A stretch of DNA of 13,000 bases. Origin: Phellopilus nigrolimitatus. Its lineage: Eukaryota; Basidiomycota; Agaricomycetes; Hymenochaetales; Hymenochaetaceae. The notes under the pieces were generated by a model. The model was not told the origin of the DNA, did not search any database, and was given only the letters and a program-made list of their open reading frames with translations. Below are positions 1 to 8,360 of the stretch, in pieces; within the stretch, counting starts at the first letter, position 1, and every line of letters starts with the position of its first letter. The stretch lies in contig JAJOHG010000583.1 in the NCBI GenBank assembly GCA_021029095.1, positions 1 to 13,000 on the forward strand, in the 5' to 3' direction. The translations under genes were made by a program, and so were the position numbers.

Positions 1-82
1 TTTGAATTTTCGTGGGCACGTACGGTACGGTACTGGTACGGTACTGACCGTATACGGTGATACGTCGTATACGGGTTATGTA
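1..82. repeat. CGTATA/GTACGG-rich repeat, left copy
   Basis: This short-period stretch is built from tacggtac and cgtatacg units. Positions 31-76 align in direct orientation with 693-736: both start tactggtacg, share tgaccgta, and end in a cgtat..acgggt block, with small indels between. It is therefore one of two same-orientation copies of the same repeat or transposon end. The outer boundary lies left of the window. The family cannot be named from this piece. Confidence 0.55.
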
Positions 83-584
83 AAAATAGAAGATGTTTTG
101 TTTTAGGAATTTTACAAGACTTTGTCGCATTTTGCCTTTTTCCAGCGTCAGAATCATGCCTATTTGTTGAGAATAGCAAACAGCAGGCAGTGGGAAAAAA
201 AAGGGGGGAAGGCGGCATCAAAGTCCAACTTTTATTTCCAATTTCATTTGAATCTGCTCTATTGACACACGTATAATGCAAAAAAAAGGAATGGAAAAGG
301 TAGAAATTTGAGGGAGATAGTCGTGCTCGTCGTTCGATACGATGAGCACAACTATTTCGGTGTCGCGCGCGGCGCGGAAGGCCGGCGGCGTGCGTTGATG
401 GCGACGAAAAGTCGCACGGGCAGTGCCGACGATCCGCGGGCACGGCCGGTGATGTCAAGTAGCCGGCATCTGTAAGTCCGAGCATTTATTTGAAGTATTA
501 TTTGCAATAAGGGAGATTATAATACCTAATTAGAGGTATGCACTGCATGGTCCTACGCTTCTAGTTAGATAATATGGGTGTAGT
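83..584. other. Non-coding stretch with GC-rich block and hairpin
   Basis: No gene is recognised here. The left part is AT-rich with A and G runs around 196-212 and 280-300. Positions about 359-456 are sharply GC-rich, with cgcgcg and ggccgg runs, unlike the flanks. Just before it, 323-332 and 340-349 form an inverted repeat (gtgctcgtcg against cgatgagcac, one mismatch) with a 7-nt loop. Being bracketed by the two direct repeats, it may be the interior of a decayed mobile element, but no transposase or polymerase motif was seen. Confidence 0.3.
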
Positions 585-755
585 GTCACGTATCACGTAT
601 TACGAACGTATACAGACGTATTGTACGGTTTCAATACGTGTACGGTCCCGTATATACGTGACAGTATTTTAGACCCTCAGACAGCATTACGATACTGGTA
701 CGTGACCGTACCGTACCGTATATCGTATATACGGGTACGTTGCGGAGCCCTAGTT
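585..755. mobile_element. Probable small non-autonomous transposon or its remnant
   Basis: This block of about 170 bp is dense in cacgtat, cgtatac and gtaccgtacc units. Its right edge is sharp, ending gcggagccctag at about 743-754; on the other strand that reads TAGGG-C-TCC, the kind of terminus seen in hAT-like elements. The left edge is diffuse around 590 and no target-site duplication was proven. The 693-736 part repeats 31-76 in the same orientation. Assignment as a MITE is an inference. Confidence 0.4.
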
Positions 756-861
756 TCAGTATGCCTCAACGGACCACAGAATTTAATTAAGTCCTATTAT
801 TTACAACGTACTTTCTGGTTCATAGTCTGTAGATGACAAGACGTGCTGCTCAGAAGTAGGT

Positions 862-1240
862 GGCGGTACTACGGAATGCTCGCCAGATCAACCTTCGCGT
901 CCGAACATCGATGCAACGTTGATTCTCAAAACAAAAACACTCACATAGTATGTAAAGCTAATATGTACGCTCAGATTCAACAAACCGCACAACGCTGCAA
1001 GCTCGAGGGTGATGCTTACGCAAACTCGCCTCGGAGGAGACATCATCAGCACAGAAAATAGGCAGACATCACAAAAGTTGCAGAAATCTCAGTATCCTAG
1101 GTGGCTTAACGGTATACCGTAGCACTTTCTCGACAGACTAGAGTTAACTCACACAGACCGCAGTTGCTAGCTCAGCAAATTCGAAATGTATGCCGATTTA
1201 ACGTGCATAAGGTCGAGAAATCATAATATATATAAAGCGA
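862..1240 (+). pseudogene. Decayed 5' fragment of a TauD/TfdA dioxygenase gene
   Basis: This stretch aligns colinearly with the 5' half of the intact dioxygenase gene at 4612-6007. Clear blocks are 1001-1010 (tcgaggg of exon 2), 1041-1063 (atcatcagcacagaaaatagg against the end of exon 2), 1085-1091 (aaatctca of the intron), 1101-1116 (ggcttaacggtata, start of exon 3), 1131-1138 (cgacagac) and 1205-1237 (cataaggtcgagaaa and tatataaagc). The match covers exon 2, the following intron and most of exon 3. Exon 1 similarity around 862-925 is weak. An in-frame TAA after gtcgagaaatca, several indels and loss of about 12 nt in exon 2 show it is not functional. The half carrying the metal and 2-oxoglutarate ligands is absent. 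It abuts the 3' end of P450 copy A. Confidence 0.75.
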
Positions 1241-1324
1241 AAAAAGAAGCAGATGTTACGCTTCAAATTCTCCGAGTCCAATGCTCATACAGTAATAACA
1301 GTACTTCCGTGCAAGCTTGAGTAT

Positions 1325-3660
1325 TCAGTCTTGATCAATAAGCGTTATATGCTTTGCGCTGCGAGGGATGATCCTACACTTGAAGGGTTTCGGTTTACTA
1401 GAAACGCCGAGTGTAAGCATTGCCATCCTTAGCTCGATCCGAAAAGTGACGACTTGCCCAGTGAATCCGAATGAGTACTCGGCAAGCGGCATAGTCTCTT
1501 TCCCGGTGTCAGGATCAATAGGAGGCAGGATATCAAACACTGTAAGGATATTGGCTATCGCTAGCCAGATGCTAGTATCCGCGAAAAACCTTCCGGGGCA
1601 AATTCTGAGAGGATCATAGCATGTTATGTAAGTAGAGAAAAGCGGGTGCACAAGAACATCTAGGAACTTGCCTGCGTCCAAACCCAAACGCCAGAGAGCT
1701 CGGGTCATCTGCCTCAGATCCGTTCAACGAGCGCATACTAAAATCAACTCCTCCGTTGCGAATTTGAGCTTCGACTTTCTTTACATGCCTTTCGGGAGAA
1801 AACATCTCAGGATTCGGGAAATAGCGTTCATCTTTCATCATTTGCCTAGCAAGTAACGGGCCGGTAAATTTAATGTTTTCGGTGTTGAGTATGAGACGAG
1901 CTCACCATACGTTTGGAACAATCATAGAGCCAGCTGGGATGACTTTGTCCCGGTAAATATCTTCCTTTCTTGATCGATGGGGTAAAGCTATTTAGAGGAG
2001 TAAGGAGTCAATGGCAATTGTAAGCTCATGCCGACCAATGACCAACAGAGAGGAACGGCAGGGTTAATCCTGTTGGCTAGCCGTTCATCTCTAGCTCGCA
2101 ATATTCCAAAACGCGGAACGCACCTAAATACCTCCTTTAAAATGCAATCAACGTATGGCAGGCTAGTACGGTCTTCCATCGTAGGCAGACGGTCGACTCC
2201 AACGACTTTGTCGATATCCACCTGCGCTCGCTTAAGAACGTTTGGATTACGAGCCATCATGAGAATAAACGACATGAGGGTGACTTCTGTCTTTTTGTTT
2301 CGAGAAAAAAAGGAGGGTTTAATTTATCGGATGTCAGCAAGGCATTCTTATCAGAAGAAGAAAATAAAAATCCGACCGTGTCTACGCCAGCTAAAAGCAA
2401 CGAAAACATGAAATCGCTCCTTTCAGATGTACAAATGAGCGACCATACCGGCATACACGACTGACCCGACACGTTTAATATTGATCTCGTGGTCTTCGTC
2501 GATAACTTTCAAATTCTCGTAATCTTCAAGCAAATTGTTGACTAAAGACGTTTGGGCTGTTCCGGAAGCCTAGCAAATAAGTTAAAAACAGGCCATGCTT
2601 TATACGCGAGACACATGCCTACCCTTTCTTCCTTCACTTTGTTAAACGGGACTTCCGTCACCATATCTGACAGCTTTCGCGTAATCAATGCTTCTCTCTT
2701 GAAGCCGGCTCCAGGAAACCAGGTCGGTATATGACGCACTACAAAGAAAGATTGGTTTCCGTACAAGAGAGAAGCTCAGCGCGCTCACGGATGGGGAAGA
2801 GATCCACAGGAGTCATGCCTGGTATTCCAGCGGCCGTCCCTCGGGATGTTGCATCTATTGCAAGATTGAAGAACTTGTCTTCGCCCGATACGATATCGTG
2901 ACCGTATGTGAATTTCACTAAGCTAGCTGAGCTCATTCTCGGGAGACGTGAGATTGACGCCTTCAAAGTATAACATTTCTGCAACTAACTGGTTTATATG
3001 ATGCCGAAATTCTTCTGGGAAGTCCAAAAGATTCTTGAGCAGAATACGGACTTGTTCTGCTTGAAGAGGGCGAAGAGAGTTTACCGCTTGTGGACTAAGA
3101 TATTGCTGCATGAGCCGGCGCTGAGTTCTGGATCGATCGCCATAAGGGAGATTCGGCAACATATATTTCAAGTTAAGCCTGCAATGTAAGCTATAGTGAT
3201 ATTACTTGTGCGAAAGATAACAAATTGGCGTACATATCTCCGTGGAGGATCGAGATCGGTCTGTCAGAGTAATTGGCACTTCTCTTTTCCATGAGATCCC
3301 TAGCCCCCTCGGCGCTGTTGAGAATGATAATAGGATGGCCGATAATATTTGTGTAGATAACATCCCCTGATAATGATGTAAGGAGTTAAAAGTATGTCGA
3401 ATATAAAGATACGCACCAAACGTTTTTCCCCAGTCTGCAAACGTCCGCCACTGGAATTCTGTAGGCATAATGCGTAAGTGGCCTAGTATAGGTTCAGCTG
3501 GCGGTCCGGGGAAGAAGTTATGACGAGAATTTTGAGACTTCTTGCTCGAAATCCAGGACAGAGTCAGGACACATATCGCCAATGCTAGCAGGGAAAAGCC
3601 AATATGAGAGGAGATCGCCAGTTTAATGGCCGCGATATCGTCAAAAAGAGTCAAGGTCAT
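1325..3660 (-). CDS. Cytochrome P450 monooxygenase, copy A (13 exons, 543 aa)
   Basis: This is a haem-thiolate monooxygenase of the microsomal class, inserting one oxygen atom into an unknown lipophilic substrate with electrons from an NADPH-P450 reductase. My exons, in coding order, are 3660-3417, 3366-3234, 3178-2990, 2937-2789, 2738-2623, 2569-2449, 2390-2377, 2290-2124, 2069-2047, 1987-1906, 1845-1672, 1604-1458 and 1397-1325; they join in one frame without stops. Residues about 20-42 form the N-terminal membrane anchor, followed by the proline hinge FPGPPAEP. AGVDT (318-322) is the I-helix motif. EVFR (375-378) is the K-helix ExxR. SPERH lies near 430. FGFGRRICPGR (466-476) is the haem loop, with Cys473 as iron ligand. 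The ATG at 3660 has A at -3. Introns 11 (1671-1605) and 12 (1457-1398) have GC donors. It lies head-to-head with the dioxygenase gene and is paralogous to the P450 at 8361-10744. The P450 family is not assigned; the style resembles basidiomycete CYP64-clan proteins. No damage is seen. Confidence 0.93.
2377..2390 (-). other. 14-nt microexon coding the I-helix AGVDT motif
   Basis: Exon 7 of P450 copy A. The upstream intron ends ttttag and the downstream one starts gtcgga, leaving 14 nt that complete an Ala codon and encode Gly-Val-Asp-Thr, the oxygen-activating I-helix motif. The other P450 has a 14-nt exon at the same place (9706-9719). Skipping it would remove the acid/threonine pair and shift the frame. 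Confidence 0.85.
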
Positions 3661-4611
3661 GCTCTCTTGTGAAGGCTTTTCTGCGCCTTATAAAAGAAAT
3701 GGGAATATACAAGTGGGGTCTGGATGAAGAAGCAAGCAATTGAGAACCAAAAGCCTATTCTTATGCCATTTCAAACCATCAGGACGCACGAGACCCCTCG
3801 TTAGGCCCCAAGGTTTTGCGGCTGCAAATAGAGAATTTCCACACATGAAACAATTAATAAGAGATCCAGAGGTAAAAAACGGCATGTCGTGTAGGAGCTT
3901 AAGGATCTCTCAAAATAATTCAGAGGCTTGAATTGAAGAATGAGCGGCGGCGCTGTCATCAGGCAAAGCTACCGCGACAAATACAAGCCAAGGTCCTTCT
4001 GATTGTCGATTTCTACTAACAAATCATTTGCAAAGCAGCCGATAGACACACGGATGTCGTGCCAGCCTTTGTTCTGTTGAGTCCGGTATGGTAGAAGTGG
4101 TGGAACTCAACGCAATCAATATGCAAACTGGAGAAAGGCTCTTGAATACAATGCGCATGCGATAGCGGGTAAAGAATGGACGTACTTTCGTGAATAGAAA
4201 TCTAGTTCCACTTCCAGTATCAGAGTTCGATTGTTCGATTGTGATAGCAAGGTCATTCTAATTCTGCAGCGTGGGATGTCTGTCCTAACCCCGATAGTGC
4301 AGAACCCGGAACCCATACGCTACCAAGTTTCTGAAATACAGTTACAGAAGGACAACCGTTCAACTGTTGGACGGAAACCTCGGAGATCTTGTTTTGTGAG
4401 CATACGTCGAAGACGGACATGCGACGGCACTGAGGCCACAGGACCTCACAATTCAAAGCTTATCGCAGTTTTTAACTTCCACTGAACGATAAAACCCTTC
4501 GGGGTCATCGCAAACCCGACGTCGCTGAAAGTGAACTGACCTCACACCATGATCATGACACAGACTGAAACACGAAATGATGTCTACAGACAGGTGGACC
4601 TCGCGGTACCG
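3661..4611. other. Divergent intergenic region between P450 A and the dioxygenase
   Basis: About 950 bp separate the two start codons, which point away from each other. The open frames here are short and overlapping, with no motif or homology I recognise. The region should contain the promoters of both genes and may act as a shared bidirectional control region, but apart from the TATA-like element near 3690 I could not pick out a binding site. Confidence 0.5.
3688..3695 (-). promoter_or_regulatory. Possible TATA box of P450 copy A
   Basis: The minus strand reads TTTTATAAGG about 28-35 nt upstream of the ATG at 3660. This spacing suits a TATA element with a very short 5' leader. The core is nearly palindromic, so its direction is not certain, and the call rests on the motif alone. 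Confidence 0.35.
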
Positions 4612-6007
4612 ATGACGGAACCTGCGCTTGAGCCAATCAGGATTGGGTCTCTGATATGCAAGCCTCTCCACCCGTTGTTTGGAGCCGAGTGAGAAATTTG
4701 CTAGACGCGTCGATTAGGTCGAGGATTTGGAAAGCTGATCAATTAAATTTTTATTTGCAGGATCGAGGGTGTTGACTTCACCAAGCCTGTCTCGGACGAG
4801 CAAATTGAAGATATCATCAACGCAGAGAACAGGCAAGCGTAGCAGAGACAGATTCAAAATCTCACCATAATCGACTTCAGGTTCGGCATAACGGTCTATC
4901 GCAAGACTGGCTTGACAGACGAGTCACACATCGCTTTCAGTCGCCAACTCGGCAAACTCGAGAATGCATATCAATTCAACGGGCACAAGGTCGAGAAACC
5001 AGAGATATATAAAGCTGGAAACATAGACGAAAACGGAAATATTATCCCGAAAATTTCAAGGTATGACATTAAGCTAGCATACTTCAAAATAAAATTCTGA
5101 CTATGAACGTACCATCAAGGCACTGGTGGTTTACGAAAGGTTAGCAGCTTACAATCAAAGGAGGGATCAACAAATTAACAGAATAACGGAGGAAGGAAAT
5201 ACGCTTTGGCACGCCGACTCCACATACAATCAGTACCGCAGCAAATATAGTCTTCTCCTCGCGCATGTCGTACCCAAAGAGGGCGGAAACACCGACTATG
5301 CGGACGAACGGCACGCATTCCGAGATCTTCCAGAGGAGACGAAGGCAAAATTGAGGGGGCTTGTGGTCAAACACAAGTAAGCCGTTTTTAAACGTGTCGG
5401 CGAAGATGTCATTGATTGAGAAACCTCTGTAAAGTCTATGGCATTCACGCAAACTAGCAGCACCGGAACAGTACAATATGTTATCCGAGCAAGAAGTCAA
5501 TGAGAAGCGATTCGCGTATCATAAACTTGTGCAGATCGCACCTGATGGAGGCGAGGTAGGCGTCACGTCAGACAAAGATTACTCTTTCGGATTTCCTGAT
5601 CGCAAAATCAAGACCTTGTATATAGCATCACACGCTTCGGAAATAGTTGGTATGCCAAGGGAGGAAGGCTTGAGAATTATCACAGGACTCCTGGAATACT
5701 GTACGCAACCGAAATACACCATTTCAGTAAAATGGTGCCAGTCCGGAGATCTCGTAAGTAATATTTTTAAATCATTGTGACAAAAGAGGTACGCACTGAC
5801 GTACGCTCGAGATCTTTTGGGGTAATGTGCCAACGACAACCAAGAGAAATCGTGTTAACCAATTCCATATGTATAGACAATCGCCAGGTGATGCATCGTG
5901 CAACAGCATATCACGATCAGACGGAAGTGCGGGATGTCCGTCGGACGACCGTATACGACGATGGGCCAGAAAGGTATGGAGTTCCTGGAGCAGCCTCGTC
6001 CGCTTAA
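4612..6007 (+). CDS. TauD/TfdA-type Fe(II)/2-oxoglutarate dioxygenase (8 exons, 329 aa)
   Basis: Members of this family couple 2-oxoglutarate decarboxylation to hydroxylation of substrates such as taurine, alkyl sulfonates/sulfates or aryloxyacetates; the substrate here is unknown. My exons are 4612-4688, 4761-4832, 4881-5060, 5120-5139, 5196-5376, 5435-5753, 5812-5821 and 5877-6007, together 990 nt in one frame. Residues 17-32 read KPLHPLFGAEIEGVDF, the usual family start. WHADS carries the proximal ligands His122 and Asp124. WDNRQVMHRAT carries the distal His293. RRTT (Arg308 or Arg309) should bind the 2-oxoglutarate carboxylate. YDDGPERYGVP closes the domain. All key residues are present and the length is normal. 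Exons 4 (20 nt) and 7 (10 nt) are microexons, and intron 2 has a GC donor. The ATG is the first in frame and gives the expected N-terminus. It is divergent from P450 copy A; a decayed copy lies at about 862-1240. A single exon from 5182 to 5376 is an alternative to exons 4-5 but fits the family worse. Confidence 0.9.
4833..4880 (+). other. GC-AG intron in the dioxygenase gene
   Basis: The exon ends ..AACAG and the intron begins GCAAGC and ends CTTCAG (48 nt). Splicing here joins an Arg codon (AG+G) to FGITVYRKTGL, the expected family sequence; reading through meets TAG at once. The donor AG|GCAAGC is close to the usual GC-donor consensus. Confidence 0.85.
5120..5139 (+). other. 20-nt microexon before the HxD motif of the dioxygenase
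   Basis: It is flanked by an intron of 59 nt (5061-5119, GTATGA to ATCAAG) and one of 56 nt (5140-5195, GTTAGC to GAGGAAG). Included, the protein reads SRHWWFTKGNTLWHADS, which matches the family pattern of an aromatic stretch then KGN before LWH-x-D. Using the first acceptor without the second intron runs into a TAG at 5142. Confidence 0.72.
5812..5821 (+). other. 10-nt microexon before the distal histidine of the dioxygenase
   Basis: The exon ATCTTTTGGG lies between introns 5754-5811 (GTAAGT to CTCGAG, 58 nt) and 5822-5876 (GTAATG to TATAG, 55 nt). It supplies Ile-Phe-Trp and the first base of Asp, giving GDLIFWDNRQVMHRAT. Joining the flanking exons directly puts the C-terminal half out of frame. 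Of the AG sites at 5786, 5788 and 5811, only the one at 5811 keeps the frame. Confidence 0.82.
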
Positions 6008-6551
6008 GATATGCGCCGCCTTCTTACTTGACGCGGGCGAGATTGGACTACAAAGCTCTAGATGTCGTAGTACAGATATGAGAACGTTTGAACTCGAAGA
6101 AAAACAGATCTCAGCAGGTTACTTAATCGTCAATTATGTAACATTTCACACGTTAAGACCGGAAGGAACAAATACTCTGGGATTACAGTGATATACAACA
6201 CCCACGCCAACAGGAGTGCGTCCCACACTCATCCCGCACAGCCTCGATGCGCGCGAAATCGATCACTGAATGGGCAAGAAAAACTTGATGAATCGCAGGT
6301 TATGAGTCAATCGAACAAATCTCATTGAACGTCTCCGTACTGGACCGCTTTTTCTTGGCTTCAGCCACGTCTTTGGGCTCCACGAACGATGCCCGCATCT
6401 CCCGCACCTTGTCGACTTGCACACACCGGACCGGCATGCATGGAGCACATCACTCGCTGATTTTAGGCGCTGTATATGTCTGACAGCGCTCTTACCCACC
6501 TTCTCTCTGTCGCGTCCAGCTCTTGAACCCAGTAAACCGAGACCCGAAGCC
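6008..6551. other. Intergenic region with one small doubtful minus-strand ORF
   Basis: This is the 3' flank of the dioxygenase gene and the 5' flank of the next gene. The only suggestive coding stretch is on the minus strand at 6437-6300: 45 codons starting MPVRC, with a charged middle (VEPKDVAEAKKKR) and ending CSIDS-stop. It has no recognised relative or intron partner and may be chance or the tail of a lost gene. CT-rich DNA at 6490-6525 may belong to the promoter of the gene at 6552. Confidence 0.35.
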
Positions 6552-7350
6552 ATGGCAAGCGAGCACCCTTCGTCTCGAATGACTGAACAAGTCCCACAGC
6601 AGTTGCAGACTATCGTCTTGGACCCGCCTGCCTCCCCTACTTCATCTGTTGCAACGCACTCGGATAATTCTCATGAAGGCACCACGTCATTATACTCCTC
6701 TCCCATTGCACGCACCTCTTCCGTTGGCCGGCCGCTCTGGACGCACCGCGTTTCAGCCTCTTTCAACGCCATGGCGGAACAGATATCTGCGGCCAGTCAA
6801 GCGATCGCGCTAATTCCGCCGCTGCCAGATACGATGTACTCGCAGCTGCAAACGCGTATGGACGAAATCGCAGATACTCAGAAAAGGCTCGATGAGGAAC
6901 TAGCAACGCTCAGGCAGAGACTAGAAGAGGTGACGGAGGGTCCGTCTAAGTTCCAGAAGCAACTTGAGGATCATATAGCAGAGTTCAAGCTCGAGTAAGT
7001 ACGACTTGAGTTCAAATGTAAATATGGAACTAAACTCTTTCTTCAGGCAACAGCGCCTTCCCGCGCGGCTCCACAATTCGATGGTGACTGTCTCAAAGTT
7101 GGCTATCAAGCCCCTCGCTATGGCGAACGGCAAGTTACCGCCCCAATTCCCTGCGACTCGTGGAGAATTCGAGCATCTTACGAGTAAGTGTTCAAATCTA
7201 TCCGAAGCAAAATATTTGGTCATCTCATATTACTCGCGTTCTCAGAGGAGCGCTACGAGATGTTGATGAAATCCTATGGGATACCCATTTCCGGTGATCT
7301 TGCTGCCAAGCGAGATGCGCTTCGCTCTTTCGTCGGCCTGCCTCAGTAAT
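6552..7350 (+). CDS. Coiled-coil protein of unknown function, likely frameshifted at the 3' end
   Basis: I do not recognise a named function. Exons are 6552-6994, 7047-7183 and 7246 onward. The introns are 52 nt (GTAAGT to CTTCAG) and 62 nt (GTAAGT to CTCAG). The ATG has G at -3 and at +4. Residues about 1-75 are Ser/Thr/Pro-rich and probably disordered. Residues about 95-150 are heptad-like and charged (MDEIADTQKRLDEELATLRQRLEEV), predicting a coiled coil. The last exons read FPATRGEFEHLTKERYEMLMKSYGIPISGD, resembling the conserved tail of small uncharacterised agaricomycete proteins. At about 7317-7322 the natural ending LRSFVGLPQ-stop (7350) lies one base out of frame with the preceding AAKRDA. 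Without a correction the frame runs on to a TAG near 7405. This is either a late frameshift or a sequence error. It is unlikely to be an enzyme. Confidence 0.65.
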
Positions 7351-8360
7351 AGGACTGCCGTCATACTTTTGTTTGTTTATCTGCGATGATCGTACCTTGT
7401 CTTAGCTTGATGACAATGAGCTTAGAGCCTGATTTCTAAAGAGCCTTCATTCCAAACAAACTTTTCACATCGTCCAGAACTGCAAACTGTACTTGTTCAT
7501 TCTCTTGCTCACGATGAGCATTCGTACCTCAATGTTCATAGTCTGTTGAGACGTGAGTTCGATTTGAGAATCCAATCTTATGGGGGCTATAATTACCATG
7601 TGGAAGTGCCTAGGCTACCCTAACGAGTCGAATAATCGCACACCTACTCTTCCGTTCTTCTGAAGTGCGGGCTGTTCCCAAATCTTCTAACGCAGATCCA
7701 TTATCAACCAGTACCATCTACAGGTTCCTCGGTCTTCACACTCGTGCTTCGCTCACGGGAGTATTCGCTTTTTACGCATCTCCTTTGACCGATAGCATGA
7801 TATCTCGAAGATTGAATTGCAGAGTTCAGCAACGACTCAGCCGCTCCTCGCTCACCGAGCGTCAGCGCCTCACGAAATTGGGGAAGTGCTTACTCACTTT
7901 TTTGGGTAGACAGACGCGGCGGTCTCGTGCTTTCTCTGATTACTTCTGCCGACTGGAGCACTTCCTATCCTTGACTGAGATGGCTCGAAATACCTGCTGA
8001 TTCGAGTACTAAGCCGGACTGACTGTGTTAGGAGTCGCTGCTTCTTTACTTATCTGGCTACTTTTTCACGTCTAGCTTTGCACTACGAGACCATTGAAGG
8101 AAGAAAGTAGAAATGCTGTCTTCTTTTCAATGCCTCTTCATAATCCTATTATTTGATCAGAAATTATACGCCGGGAGCTCGTAATGTATTACCAGTAAGT
8201 CTCCTTTGCTGATCTGCGAAAGGAAATTCACTTCGAAGTGCGGTTCGCTCATGTCACCCCTACTGGTATGGTTTTATTTGAAGACGAGCGATGTCTACAT
8301 CCCACCTTTATGTAGCCTGCTTCTTCATCTTTCTCAGGGAGTACTTAAAGAGGACCTCGC
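7351..8360. other. About 1 kb without a recognised gene
   Basis: The longest open frame (7665-8000, plus, 111 codons) is Ser/Arg/Leu-rich, has no motif I recognise, and lacks donor/acceptor pairs joining it to a neighbour. I treat it as chance. The last few hundred bases should contain the promoter of P450 copy B, but no clear TATA element was found. No inverted repeats or transposon ends were noticed. Confidence 0.45.

Noticed and set aside
621..1061. Two short plus-strand frames in the left region
   Set aside because: One lies in the CGTATA-rich repeat and the other overlaps the dioxygenase relic in a different frame; neither looks like protein.
4116..4671. Several overlapping short frames in the divergent intergenic region
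   Set aside because: All are short, lie on both strands, and lack motifs or introns; the real dioxygenase start at 4612 explains the only protein-like part.
5126..5380. Reading exon 4 of the dioxygenase as continuous from about 5126
   Set aside because: With the upstream exon in phase 2, the natural acceptor at 5119 puts this frame out of register. The sequence before GNTLWH also does not fit the family, whereas the 20-nt microexon solution fits both.
7665..8000. Open frame of 111 codons on the plus strand
   Set aside because: No motif, no recognised homology, biased Ser/Arg/Leu content and no splice partners; most likely a chance frame in intergenic DNA.
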